A stretch of DNA of 64,000 nt from Phaeobacter sp. A36a-5a (GTDB lineage: Bacteria > Pseudomonadota > Alphaproteobacteria > Rhodobacterales > Rhodobacteraceae): contig NZ_JBBLYU010000004.1 in assembly GCF_037911135.1 (NCBI RefSeq), forward strand, positions 1-64,000. Reading direction: 5' to 3'. Positions 9,434 to 17,794 of this stretch are shown here, one piece after another. The notes beneath the pieces were generated by a model that was given only the letters and a program-made list of their open reading frames with translations, was not told the origin of the DNA and ran no database searches. Numbering within the stretch: position 1 is the first letter of the stretch; each line of letters starts with the position of its first letter. Position numbers and translations under genes: made by a program.

Positions 9434-10003
9434 TCAGGCCTGCCGCTGTGCCGTCGCCGACCGGGCGATGCCATCATAGATCCCGGTCAGAATATTCAGC
9501 ACCCGCGTTGCCTCACCGATACGGTTTTCCACGCCCGGCACCTGCGACAGCGCCTGCAGCAACAGGTTGCGACGCTGCACATCATAGGCTGCGGTGATCC
9601 CCAGCCCCTCCTCCGTTGCGGAATAGGTCACCCCGCCACGCCCCGATCCGGTCTTGCGGATCAACCCGGCCGAAGCCAGCTTGCGCAGTGAATACTGGAT
9701 ATTCGGAATGTCATCCCGATTGGTGACCCGCGCAAGCTCCTTGATCGTCTTGGGCCTGTCGTTCATGCGGATAACGTTCATCAGAGTGATTTCGGGACCC
9801 GAGGCGGACAGATCCGACACAAGCCCAAGACATTCGGATTGCCAACGCGCAAACCCCTCGAATGTTCTCATCAGTGCAAACTCGAAATCGCTCAGATCAT
9901 CTTCGGCACCATTATCAAAAGTCTGATCCACCGCATTCGCGGTCTCAGTCTTGGGTGATCCGGAATAGATATCCAACAAATAGTCTCCTTGGTTCAGCGG
10001 CAT
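9434..10003 (-). CDS. MarR-like winged-helix regulator
   Basis: 189 residues. The central part (RPKTIKELARVTNRDDIPNI, then SLRKLASAGLIRKTGSGRGG) is a MarR-type winged helix: recognition helix, then a basic wing. The N-terminal 70 residues are acidic and low in complexity; the C-terminal helix region (NRIGEATRVLNILTGIYDG) could be the dimer interface. I start at ATG 10003 because GGAGG lies seven bases upstream; the frame continues 12 codons further without one. It is not obviously in an operon: the LysR gene begins 196 bases downstream. No ligand-binding residue can be named. Confidence 0.75.
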   Translation of the reverse strand: MPLNQGDYLLDIYSGSPKTETANAVDQTFDNGAEDDLSDFEFALMRTFEGFARWQSECLGLVSDLSASGPEITLMNVIRMNDRPKTIKELARVTNRDDIPNIQYSLRKLASAGLIRKTGSGRGGVTYSATEEGLGITAAYDVQRRNLLLQALSQVPGVENRIGEATRVLNILTGIYDGIARSATAQRQA

Positions 10004-11005
10004 AAATAAGCCTCCGGTGGCGGCGAAACCTGCTGTCAAGGTGTTTCACGCGCATTCGTTCCCCAAACCCGTCACCACGCTCCTTAGTAAGTATCTGGCG
10101 TTAGGTTTCAACCCGTCCGTGCAGCAGAAAATGGGGCCAAACTCGGCGAATTTATCCAAGGGGTTGGAGAATCAGCGGAATTTAAAAAGCAAGATAAACT
10201 TTAGTTACGCATTATTTTTAAGAATATAGATAAAATTTCACACCAAAGGCGCCCTGAATCATATTATTTCCGTGAAAACGCGCCCACAGGCCAGACTCAT
10301 GCGGGGGCGCAGCCCGCCCGGCAGGCCACCCGCCTGTTCGCAATAAAATGGCAGCTTAATCATCACTTTGCGCAGCGGGCGCGGGCCCGCCTGCCCACCG
10401 ATCGCGCCCGAAATTCGCCCGCCTCAGCCTGCGCTCATTGCGGATGCGCCTATTAATTCACCGGTAAGTCCTCAGGGCTATGCTACCCGCCGACGATGTG
10501 CACAGGCACATGTTGTGAGAAGGAGCAGAGCTTGGAACGACGGGCGGACCTCATGTTGGTTGTCGCGCAGGCATTGGCCGTGATGGTGACCATCACCGTT
10601 TGCGCTGCCGCACGCCTGATTGTTGCGTGGCGACCGGTGATTTCGACAGGGGCCAGCTGCCAGCGCCCATATCAGCCGAAGACTCATGTCGCGGCACGCC
10701 CGCTGTTGCGGCACCCGCAGGCAACCAGACCTGCTCTTTCAGCTCGGTATCAAGATTGGGGCAGCGCAATCGCGCGCCTGCTGATGACCGGCGTCCGCCA
10801 ATCTTTGGTCCGACGCCACAGTATGTTCACCATGTCACCGCCCCCAATCGGGCATGGTTCTCTCGGTTTGCCCGTTCCGGTCAACCAATTCGCGAAACGA
10901 CGCAGCCGAAGCTTGCGGCTGTGTCCAGGGGGCTGTCGGTACTGAATCCGACACAAATTCCGCCAGCGCGTTCGTTCCACGCAATGGCAATTGAAAGGTG
11001 CTGAA
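10004..11005. other. Gene-poor interval, about 1 kb
   Basis: I see no convincing gene here. Bases 10090-10270 are strikingly AT-rich for this chromosome and may hold the promoter of the MarR-like gene. Frames between 10496 and 11000 are open but show no ribosome site, conserved motif or coherent codon bias. A short palindrome ATGTGC-ACAG-GCACAT sits at 10495-10510 and is discussed with the palindromic inserts. Confidence 0.6.
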
Positions 11006-12877
11006 ATGAAATTCCGAAATCCTGCGCGTTCCGTCATGAACAGGCTGTCTGTCTTTGCCAAATGCAGCCTTCTCATCGCGGCGTCCACCCTCGTGGTGAC
11101 CCTGTTTCTGACTTGGGAAAACCAGAAAATCCTCGGTGAAGCTGTGGATAGTGGCGTACAGACACTGGCCGAAGGCGTGACCGTAACCGTGGCCGCGCGC
11201 AGCGGCGGTGCAATCCGCTTTGGTGATACCGAACGTCTTGAAAGCGACCTGCAATCCCTGATCGAGCTGTCGAACGGCCGGTCCAGCCACGGGATCGCCA
11301 TCAATGGCAAAGGCAAAACGGTTGCCTCCACCGGCACCGCAACCGAGGCTGAAATTGCCGAACTAACCCTCGTCGCCCAAAAAGCGATGGAAAACAACCA
11401 GATGGAGTATAGCGAAAACGGCTATCTCGTCGCAGCACCCGCCACCGCCGGTGCCGAGGGGACGGTGGTCGTCGGCGCGGTCGGGATGGTCTGGAGCCCG
11501 GATGTCGCCTTTGCCGAGGTGGCGCCGAACCAGCTGCTGTCCTTCATTGCCGCCGGTGGCGCCTTTGTGGTGATGCTGGGCCTGTCGATGTTTGCCCTCC
11601 GCTCCATGATGTCGCGCCCGTTGGGCGATGTTGCCACCGCAATCAACCGCCTGGCCGAGGGCGATTATGATCACGACACCGAACATCAGGCACGGGGCGA
11701 CGAAATCGGCCTGATCGCCCGCCATATCGAGGCGCTGAAATCGCAGCTGTCCGCCGCCAGAACCGTGGAAGATCAGCGCCGTGCCGACCAGGCGGCGCAA
11801 CGGGTTGTGGTGGATCGTCTGAATGACGGGCTGCACGCGCTCTCGGAGGGGGATCTGTCGCAGACCATCGACGATGAATTCTCCGCCGATTACGAAAGCC
11901 TGCGCCAGAACTTCAACAAGACCGTCGACAAGATGGTCGGCATTATCGACGCGGTGATCGACAACTCATCGCGCATCCGTGCCAGCGCCGAAGAGATCAG
12001 CCAATCCTCCAGCGATCTCTCCCAGCGCACCGAGAGCCAGGCGGCCACGCTTGAGGAGACCGCCGCCGCCATGGAGCAGCTCACCGTCAGCGTGAAATCC
12101 GCAGCCGATGGCGCCCGCGAAGTGGAGGGCATCGTATCGGAGGCCAAGGAGACCGCCGTCAACAGCGGCCAGGTCGTCACCCGCGCCGTCGACGCCATGT
12201 CCAAGATCGAGCAATCATCGGAAAAGATCTCCCAGATCATCTCGGTCATCGACGATATCTCCTTCCAGACCAATCTGCTGGCGCTGAACGCAGGGGTCGA
12301 GGCCGCCCGTGCAGGCGAAGCCGGCCGTGGTTTTGCGGTTGTCGCCTCCGAAGTGCGCGCCCTGGCCCAGCGCTCCTCCGATGCCGCGCAGGAGATCAAG
12401 GCGCTGATCAGCGAAAGCACCGGCCACGTCGGCGAAGGTGTCGATCTGGTTGGCCGCGCGGGCGAGGAGCTGAAACAGATCATCGAACGCGTCGCCACCA
12501 TCTCGGGCCATGTCAGCGGCATTGCAACCGGCGCGCAGGAGCAATCGACCACGCTGGGCGAAATCAATACCGGCGTGACACAGCTCGATCAGGTGACCCA
12601 GCACAATGCCGCCATGGTTGAGGAATCAACCGCCGCCAGCCAGATCCTGCGCAATGATGCCAATGAGCTGGCCCGCCAGGTCTCGGTGTTCAAGACCCGC
12701 AAAACGGACAATAACGTTGTCTCCGTGGCGCCCAGCGCACCAGCCCCGGCCCCGGCCCGGCCAGCCGCCGCGCCGAAACCCGCGGCTGAGCACAACCCGG
12801 CCCCATCGGCGCATGGCGATGATGACTTCTTCGATGCCAGCCCGACAAAGGCCGCCGTCGGCTGGGAAGATTTCTGA
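11006..12877 (+). CDS. Methyl-accepting chemotaxis protein with C-terminal tether
   Basis: 623 residues. A first membrane helix near residues 18-38 (SLLIAASTLVVTLFLTW), a periplasmic domain of about 135 residues, a second helix near 178-200 (SFIAAGGAFVVMLGLSMFAL), a HAMP domain, a further HAMP-like linker (DRLNDGLHALSEGDLSQTID) and the cytoplasmic signalling hairpin with the conserved tip IDDISFQTNLLALNAGVEAA. The extreme C-terminus is GWEDF after a flexible Ala/Pro linker, matching the xWxxF tether pattern of Tar/Tsr (NWETF) that recruits CheR/CheB. ATG at 11006 follows AAAGGTGCTGA; a TTG at 10991 is possible but less likely. No che genes are nearby, so it is an orphan receptor. Confidence 0.93.
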   Translation: MKFRNPARSVMNRLSVFAKCSLLIAASTLVVTLFLTWENQKILGEAVDSGVQTLAEGVTVTVAARSGGAIRFGDTERLESDLQSLIELSNGRSSHGIAINGKGKTVASTGTATEAEIAELTLVAQKAMENNQMEYSENGYLVAAPATAGAEGTVVVGAVGMVWSPDVAFAEVAPNQLLSFIAAGGAFVVMLGLSMFALRSMMSRPLGDVATAINRLAEGDYDHDTEHQARGDEIGLIARHIEALKSQLSAARTVEDQRRADQAAQRVVVDRLNDGLHALSEGDLSQTIDDEFSADYESLRQNFNKTVDKMVGIIDAVIDNSSRIRASAEEISQSSSDLSQRTESQAATLEETAAAMEQLTVSVKSAADGAREVEGIVSEAKETAVNSGQVVTRAVDAMSKIEQSSEKISQIISVIDDISFQTNLLALNAGVEAARAGEAGRGFAVVASEVRALAQRSSDAAQEIKALISESTGHVGEGVDLVGRAGEELKQIIERVATISGHVSGIATGAQEQSTTLGEINTGVTQLDQVTQHNAAMVEESTAASQILRNDANELARQVSVFKTRKTDNNVVSVAPSAPAPAPARPAAAPKPAAEHNPAPSAHGDDDFFDASPTKAAVGWEDF

Positions 12878-12902
12878 TCTCCCCCGGCCACACCCAATAG
12901 CG

Positions 12903-12933
12903 AAAAGGCGCGCCAGATCCGGCGCGCCTTTTT
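12903..12933 (+). terminator. Rho-independent terminator of the chemoreceptor gene
   Basis: AAAAGGCGCGCC pairs perfectly with GGCGCGCCTTTT around a six-base loop and ends in five T residues, 26 bases after the stop codon. Textbook intrinsic terminator; with its A-tract it may also work on the opposite strand. Confidence 0.92.
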
Positions 12934-13273
12934 CATATCTGCTTGCCCCCCTGATACATGGCCCAGTCCCCTCCCCTGCGCGTCCCTGCCCCGGATGACA
13001 GAACCCTGTCGCGAGTATCCGGGCAACACCATCGCCGCTCAGTTCTCTGGCAGGTCCAAGGCTCTGGCAGACCTGAGGCTCTGGCAGCTGATATCACCGC
13101 AGCCAAACCGGAGCCGAGCGGGGCGCGAAATCGACGACAATACAGGGAATCTCAAATCGGCCGCGAAATAGCGAGGCCACCGCGCTTTTACCGCCGCAGC
13201 AGATCCTGTGCGGTCGCCAGCCTTGGTGGCTGGCGACCTTCAGGATGGATGCGGCCCCGGCAGGCGCTGCCTG
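12934..13273. other. Intergenic interval with hairpins, no gene
   Basis: No gene seen. Two direct copies of CTCTGGCAG lie at 13061-13090. The right half carries the long hairpin listed at 13203-13246, just beyond the methyltransferase stop. Confidence 0.6.
13203..13246 (-). terminator. Long two-tier hairpin downstream of the arginine methyltransferase gene
   Basis: GGTCGCCAGCC (13212-13222) pairs perfectly with GGCTGGCGACC (13228-13238) round a five-base loop, and the flanking ATCCTG/CAGGAT add an outer six-pair stem. No T-tract follows, so termination is inferred from stem strength and position. Confidence 0.5.
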
Positions 13274-14467
13274 CTAGCCAAGTGCAGGGGCTGGTGCCGC
13301 AGGGGCGGCGGTCTGCACCGGCGCCCAGACCGGGTAGCCCTGCGGCAGCGCGGCCGCCTCACCCGCCCCGTGCTCATAACCCGCGCGCCAGCCCGGCTGT
13401 AGCCAGACCCGCGCGTGATCCGCGCTCGCCTCCATGTCGTGAACCGCGAGGCTCAGCGCCGCCGCATCATGCTGCGCCGTCAGCTGCAGATGATCGCCCG
13501 GAGAGACCGACCGTGGCCGATCCAGCAAAAAGGCCGTCCGCCCCCAATGCCCCTCGGAAGCAAGATCATTGGTCAGCTGAATCCCCGGCGCCAACTCCAT
13601 CTCAAAGCTGACAAATACCGCATGGACGATACCCGGATGGCTACAGATCAGCGTCTCGGTGGTCCGCCCCGGCCTCACATCCGGGCGCGTAAAATCGAAC
13701 GCAAACAGCTCTGTACCGGCGCCCAGCGGTCGCAGCCCACAGGATCTGAAATCACTCGGCGTGATCTGCGCAACCCGCGCCAGATGGTGAAAGGCGCCCA
13801 GATCGAACCCCTCTGCCATCTGCGGCCGCCACTGCTCCAGAAGCGGCGCACTTTCGACAGGTTGCGCGACCAGCCTGCCGGTTTCGGGAACCGCGCGGGC
13901 GCCCGGCTTGGCCAGCGCCGACATCGCATGTGACAGCGTATCCAGCGCGCCCTCCCCCAATAGAACGGTATCGACAATCTCCGAAATCACCACATCGGCC
14001 TGCTCCGGCATGTCGACACCGAGGATAATCTCATGCGACCACTTGGAAATGACGGTGATCCGGTCGCTCAGACCATTGTCGGCAATCACCCGCGTCGCCG
14101 CCTCCGCAATCAGCGGCTGCTGCTCACAGGTATAGACATGTTTCGCCCCGGCCCGCGCCGCCAGCATCGCCGTCAGACCGGCACCGCAGCCGATATCCAG
14201 CACGATATCCCCCGGTCTGACCTTCATCGCGATGGCCTCGGCATAGGCACGGTTGCGCGCCCGATCCGCCAGCATCGGAAAATGCCAGCGCGGCACAAAC
14301 GTCTGGTGCAGCCGCTCCTGCAACACCTGCGCCTCATGGTGATGAGGATCCAGCCGCAGCGCTTCCGACAACAGCTGCGCGCTGCGCATACCGCCATCAC
14401 CAAGGGGGGTGGATTTGGCAAGCTCCACCAGATGCCCGGCCTCCGCGCGCCCCGCTAGAAAGGGCAT
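13274..14467 (-). CDS. PRMT7-like protein arginine methyltransferase
   Basis: 397 residues with the landmarks of a type-II/III arginine methyltransferase core: SAM motif I VLDIGCGAGLTAMLAARAGA, an acidic post-I position (YTCEQQPLI), the double-E loop SEIVDTVLLGEG, and near the end GHWGRTAFLLDRP, which matches the THW loop. About 70 N-terminal residues look helical and repeat-like (HLVELAKSTPLGDGG..LLSEALRLDPHHHEAQVLQERL). The family transfers methyl groups from SAM to arginine guanidines in proteins; the target here is unknown. The start is uncertain: ATG at 14467 has no clear ribosome site and a TTG at 14500 is in frame. It stands divergent from the ABC-F gene. Automatic pipelines often label such proteins L11 methyltransferase or generic SAM methyltransferase. 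Confidence 0.8.
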   Translation of the reverse strand: MPFLAGRAEAGHLVELAKSTPLGDGGMRSAQLLSEALRLDPHHHEAQVLQERLHQTFVPRWHFPMLADRARNRAYAEAIAMKVRPGDIVLDIGCGAGLTAMLAARAGAKHVYTCEQQPLIAEAATRVIADNGLSDRITVISKWSHEIILGVDMPEQADVVISEIVDTVLLGEGALDTLSHAMSALAKPGARAVPETGRLVAQPVESAPLLEQWRPQMAEGFDLGAFHHLARVAQITPSDFRSCGLRPLGAGTELFAFDFTRPDVRPGRTTETLICSHPGIVHAVFVSFEMELAPGIQLTNDLASEGHWGRTAFLLDRPRSVSPGDHLQLTAQHDAAALSLAVHDMEASADHARVWLQPGWRAGYEHGAGEAAALPQGYPVWAPVQTAAPAAPAPALG

Positions 14468-14695
14468 GGAGGCGGGTCTAGGCGTTTGTGTTTTAAGCAA
14501 TTTTTAGTTTTCCCTATTTGAGGCAAATGCAACTGATTGCGACTATTCACCACCCGGATCTAAGAATTGGTAAAGCTCAGAGCCTATCGCGTACCGAATG
14601 TCGGCAGGCCATGCCCCGCCCCCTTGCCAAGGGTACAAAAGTTTCTTAGCCTGATTTAAAACTCACATCGCACAACGGGAGGACAGCAGCTGAAC
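14468..14695. promoter_or_regulatory. AT-rich divergent promoter region
   Basis: About 230 bases between the methyltransferase and the candidate leader of the ABC-F gene. The composition is AT-rich on both sides of a GC patch holding CCCTTG-C-CAAGGG. It must contain the promoters of both genes, but no -35/-10 pair stands out clearly. Confidence 0.4.
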
Positions 14696-14743
14696 ATGCG
14701 TATCATCCGCCGACTTCAGCACGGTCCCCGTCTGGCCCTGTAA
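14696..14743 (+). CDS. Candidate 15-residue leader peptide
   Basis: The short frame encodes MRIIRRLQHGPRLAL and stops. GGGAGGA lies upstream, but 12-13 bases from the ATG, longer than ideal. The peptide is rich in Arg and hydrophobic residues, and its last codons lie inside alternative RNA hairpins ahead of the ABC-F gene. Antibiotic-resistance ABC-F genes such as vmlR are known to be controlled by ribosome-sensing leaders; applying that model here is inference. Confidence 0.45.
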   Translation: MRIIRRLQHGPRLAL

Positions 14744-14808
14744 ATCCGTTTGCAGGGCTGGCCAGAGGAAAATCTCGTCACTGGTCCGCCGATTGCCGCT
14801 TTTGCGGC
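14731..14808 (+). promoter_or_regulatory. Candidate attenuator hairpins ahead of the ABC-F gene
   Basis: TCTGGCC (14731-14737) can pair with GGCCAGA (14760-14766), or GCCCTG (14735-14740) with CAGGGC (14753-14758). The two choices exclude each other and both overlap the end of the leader frame. A third hairpin, GCCGC-TTTT-GCGGC, lies at 14795-14808, 26 bases before the ABC-F start, whose own ribosome site is weak. No strong T-tract is present, so translational rather than transcriptional control is as likely. Confidence 0.4.
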
Positions 14809-14833
14809 CAAATCTCTTTGACCCGAGTTTTCC

Positions 14834-16351
14834 ATGTCTGTCATCAATCTCAATGCGTTGGGCGTCACCCTTGGCGACCCGCTGTTCCGCGACCTCTCCC
14901 TGACCCTTTCGAAACCCGACCGGCTCGGTCTCATCGCCGCCAACGGGCGGGGCAAATCGACCCTGCTTGCCTGTCTCGCCGATGAGCTGACGCCGACAAC
15001 CGGCGAGATCACCCGCGCCCGTGGCCTGCGGATTGGCCACGTGAAACAGAGCCTGCCTGCCGAGGCGCTTGCCGTCACGCTCTATGACTGGGTGCTTGCC
15101 GCCCTGCCGGGCGAGCAGGCCGATTATGAAAGCTGGCGCGTCGATGTGGTTCTGGATGACCTTCAGGTGCCTTATGAGTTTCAGCACCAGCCGCTTGGCG
15201 CGCTCAGCGGGGGCTGGCAGCGCGCCGCGATGCTGGCGGCCGCCTGGATCACCACGCCAGACCTGCTGCTGCTGGATGAGCCGACCAACCACTTGGATCT
15301 CAACCGAATAGCCTTTCTCGAAAACTGGCTGTCAGAGCGGCCGCGCGATCTGCCGATGGTGATCACCTCCCACGACCGCGCCTTTCTGGATGCCACGACC
15401 AACCGCACGCTGTTCCTGCGCACCGAAGGCTCGCGGGTGTTCCAGCTGCCATTCTCCGCCGCCCGCGCCGCATTGGATGAGGTCGACGCCGCCGATGCGC
15501 GACGCCTTGCCAATGATCTGAAAAAAGCCCAGCAGCTGCGCCAGCAGGCCGCAAAGCTGAAGAATGTCGGGATCAACTCCGGCTCCGATCTCTTGCTGAC
15601 CAAGACAAAGCAGCTGGCCGAACGCGCCGACCGGCTGGAGGCCGCCGCCAAACCGGCCCACCGCGAGCATTCGGCCGGCGACATCAGGCTGACCAACAGC
15701 GGCACCCATGCCAAGGCCCTGATTACATTGGATGATCTGACCGTTCAGACGCCGGACGGGCAACGGCTATACAGCACCGGCCAGAAATGGATCACCCCAG
15801 GGGACCGCATTGTCCTGCTGGGCGCAAATGGCACCGGCAAGACGCAGCTGGTCAGGATGATCCAGCAGGCACTGACCGGCGGGGCGGAGCACATCAGATG
15901 TGCGTCCTCTGTCGTTCCGGCCTATTCGGACCAGCACCTCAGCCAGCTGGCCGATAATGACACGCCGCTGGCGCTGGTCACGGCGGCCTCCGACATCGGC
16001 GATCAGCCCGCGCGCAACCTTCTGGCGGGGGCAGGCATCAAATTCGCCTTGCAGGACACGGCGGTGAAAGCCCTGTCAGGCGGGCAGAAGGCACGGCTGG
16101 CAATGCTGCTCCTGCGGCTTCGCAACCCCAATTTCTATCTGCTGGACGAACCCACCAATCATCTCGACATCGAAGGTCAGGAAGCCCTCGAAGCAGAGCT
16201 GATCGGCCAGGATGCCGCCTGTCTGCTGGTGAGCCATGACCGCAGCTTTCTCAGGGCCGTCGGCAATCGCTTCTGGTGGATCCGTGGCCGTCGCCTGGAA
16301 GAGGTCGCCAGCGCCGATGCCTTCCTTAGCTCTGAAATGGGCGCGGGCTGA
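14834..16351 (+). CDS. ABC-F family ATPase
   Basis: 505 residues, two ABC nucleotide-binding domains in one chain and no membrane segments, as in ABC-F ribosome-associated factors. First domain: Walker A AANGRGKST (the usual first Gly is Ala), signature LSGGWQRAAML, Walker B LLLLDEPTNHLD. Second: GANGTGKTQ, LSGGQKARLAML, FYLLDEPTNHLD. A charged helical linker (residues about 215-270, rich in Lys, Gln and Ala) joins them; linker length and sequence decide whether such proteins protect ribosomes from antibiotics or act in general translation. It differs clearly from the EttA copy at 46590. The upstream leader and hairpins hint at drug- or stalling-dependent expression. Ribosome site before ATG 14834 is weak. 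Confidence 0.88.
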   Translation: MSVINLNALGVTLGDPLFRDLSLTLSKPDRLGLIAANGRGKSTLLACLADELTPTTGEITRARGLRIGHVKQSLPAEALAVTLYDWVLAALPGEQADYESWRVDVVLDDLQVPYEFQHQPLGALSGGWQRAAMLAAAWITTPDLLLLDEPTNHLDLNRIAFLENWLSERPRDLPMVITSHDRAFLDATTNRTLFLRTEGSRVFQLPFSAARAALDEVDAADARRLANDLKKAQQLRQQAAKLKNVGINSGSDLLLTKTKQLAERADRLEAAAKPAHREHSAGDIRLTNSGTHAKALITLDDLTVQTPDGQRLYSTGQKWITPGDRIVLLGANGTGKTQLVRMIQQALTGGAEHIRCASSVVPAYSDQHLSQLADNDTPLALVTAASDIGDQPARNLLAGAGIKFALQDTAVKALSGGQKARLAMLLLRLRNPNFYLLDEPTNHLDIEGQEALEAELIGQDAACLLVSHDRSFLRAVGNRFWWIRGRRLEEVASADAFLSSEMGAG

Positions 16352-16583
16352 AGGCTATGGCGGCGGCCACCTGTGACCGCCGCCCCGCCAGACACGCCAG
16401 TTGCCGAAATATTGGGCAACACATCATCCGGTCCTCTGGCTGCGCCGGTGGCTGCGGCAGAACCGCTTGCGCCGCCACGTGGTTTTCGCAACTCTGCGAC
16501 ACAGAAACGGACACAGACACAGCCCCCGGAACAGACCCCGCCCCGCCCAGCGACCGGGGATATACGACCCAAGGATCCAGCCG

Positions 16584-17063
16584 ATGACGACCGATATTGC
16601 CATCACCCGCGCCAGCGCCACCGAGCCCGAGGCTCAGGCGCTGATCAAACGCCATCTGGCACAGATGGCCGCGCAATCCCCCGCAGAAAGCTGCCACGCA
16701 CTGGATGACAGCGGCCTTGATGCCGCCGATGTCGCCTTCTTCCTGCTCCGCCGCGACGGGCGGGCCATCGCCATGGGCGCCCTGAAGTCCCTGCGAGACG
16801 GCGGCTGCGAACTGAAATCCATGCACACCCTCGCCGAGGCCCGCGGCAGCGGCGCCGGACGCCAGATGCTGGAGTTCCTGCTGGACCGCGCCCGATCCGA
16901 CGGGGCCTCTGCTGTCTATCTCGAAACCGGCTCGACCGAGGATTTCACCCCAGCCAAACGGCTCTATGAAAGCTACGGCTTTGTCGAATGCCCACCCTTT
17001 GGCGACTACAGCAAGGACCCCTGGTCGCTGTTTATGCGCCTTGACCTGCGCGCCGCGGCTTGA
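16584..17063 (+). CDS. GNAT family N-acetyltransferase
   Basis: 159 residues. The core has the GNAT acetyl-CoA loop as EARGSGAGRQMLEFLLDRAR, preceded by the beta strand ELKSMHTL and followed by AVYLETGSTEDFTPAKRLYESYGF, typical of the PhnO/YafP-like subgroup. It would transfer acetyl from acetyl-CoA to an amine; the substrate is unknown. ATG at 16584 follows AAGGATCCAGCCG. It stands alone, 232 bases after the ABC-F gene and 34 bases before tRNA-Arg. The preceding gap carries a short hexamer-like repeat (GGACACAGACACAG) near 16504. Confidence 0.88.
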   Translation: MTTDIAITRASATEPEAQALIKRHLAQMAAQSPAESCHALDDSGLDAADVAFFLLRRDGRAIAMGALKSLRDGGCELKSMHTLAEARGSGAGRQMLEFLLDRARSDGASAVYLETGSTEDFTPAKRLYESYGFVECPPFGDYSKDPWSLFMRLDLRAAA

Positions 17064-17097
17064 CCCTTCCCCGCGTCCTGTCATAACTGGCGCCAGC

Positions 17098-17174
17098 GGT
17101 CCCTTAGCTCAACTGGATAGAGCAGCTGACTTCTAATCAGCAGGTTGAGGGTTCGAGTCCTTCAGGGATCGCCA
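17098..17174 (+). tRNA. tRNA-Arg (anticodon TCT)
   Basis: A complete cloverleaf of 77 bases. The acceptor GGTCCCT pairs with AGGGATC (one G-T wobble), the D arm contains TAGCTCAACTGGATAGAGC, the anticodon loop CTTCTAA sits in stem GCTGA/TCAGC, the T arm contains GGTTCGAGTCC, and the 3-prime GCCA is encoded. It reads AGA codons. No integrase gene or repeated 3-prime tRNA end is seen nearby. Confidence 0.96.
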
Positions 17175-17674
17175 GCATTCCATCCATCAGGATCTGCCCG
17201 ATAGCGGCGGCGTTTCCGGCGCGCAGACCGGGAGTTTGCCAGAAGGTTGCCGGGGCGCTCTGGCGACAGACGCCGTTGCGGCAGCCTTTGCGCTTAACTT
17301 GACAAAAGAACTAGGGTTAAATAACTGACCCCGGGCGCAGCGGATGATGCGCCATCCAGCAAGACTCTGCACCTCAGCGGTGCAGGGCTCCAGCCATTCT
17401 CGATCACGACACCGATCAACACGGCGGCACCCTGTGCCGATGGCTGGAGAGACATGTGACACAGGGCGATCCCCCACCCTCAAATGACAGCGCCCGCCGC
17501 CGCCCGCAGCGGATGCTGAACCGGCGAGCCTTGCGCCAGGTCGCCGCCCTTATGCGCTGCGCAAAGGATATGGCAGCGATCTCTCCGCCGTCCGGTCATA
17601 GCGGCATGGCGCGCTGGAGCCTGACCGGATTGCCGCCCAGCCCACGTGTGATCCCTGAATGGGAGAGGCCAATC
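17175..17674. other. Interval between tRNA-Arg and the ton operon
   Basis: About 500 bases without a recognisable gene. A TTGACA lies at 17299-17304 in an AT-rich patch, but no good -10 hexamer stands at the right distance and no convincing Fur, Irr or RirA box was found. The ton operon promoter is probably in this interval. Confidence 0.5.
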
Positions 17675-17794
17675 ATGACCGCTAACCCGTTGTTCCCCCT
17701 GCAAACCATGGCCAGCCCCCCGGCATCGTTCCTTGCCACTGTGCGCGCCGCCCCCGGACAAAGCTATATCGCCGCCAATTGGAGCCCATCATGA
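17675..17794 (+). CDS. Small ORF translationally coupled to exbB
   Basis: A 39-residue frame starting MTANPLFPLQTMASPPASF. GGGAGAGG stands seven bases before the ATG, a better ribosome site than many genes here, and its TGA overlaps the exbB ATG as ATGA. Codons favour G or C in third position like the neighbours. It has no membrane helix and does not resemble HemP, the small protein often near haem-uptake genes. It may be a real peptide or a device that delivers ribosomes to exbB. Confidence 0.45.
   Translation: MTANPLFPLQTMASPPASFLATVRAAPGQSYIAANWSPS

Noticed and set aside
10496-11004. Open frames of 134-149 codons before the chemoreceptor
   Set aside because: No ribosome site, no recognisable motif, and inconsistent codon bias; treated as non-coding.
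17294-17327. TTGACA and an AT-rich patch as an iron-regulated promoter for the ton operon
   Set aside because: No -10 hexamer at 16-18 bases and no symmetric Fur, Irr, RirA or IscR-type box could be completed.
17098-17700. tRNA-Arg as an integration site of a genomic island
   Set aside because: No integrase gene and no duplicated tRNA 3-prime end downstream within view.
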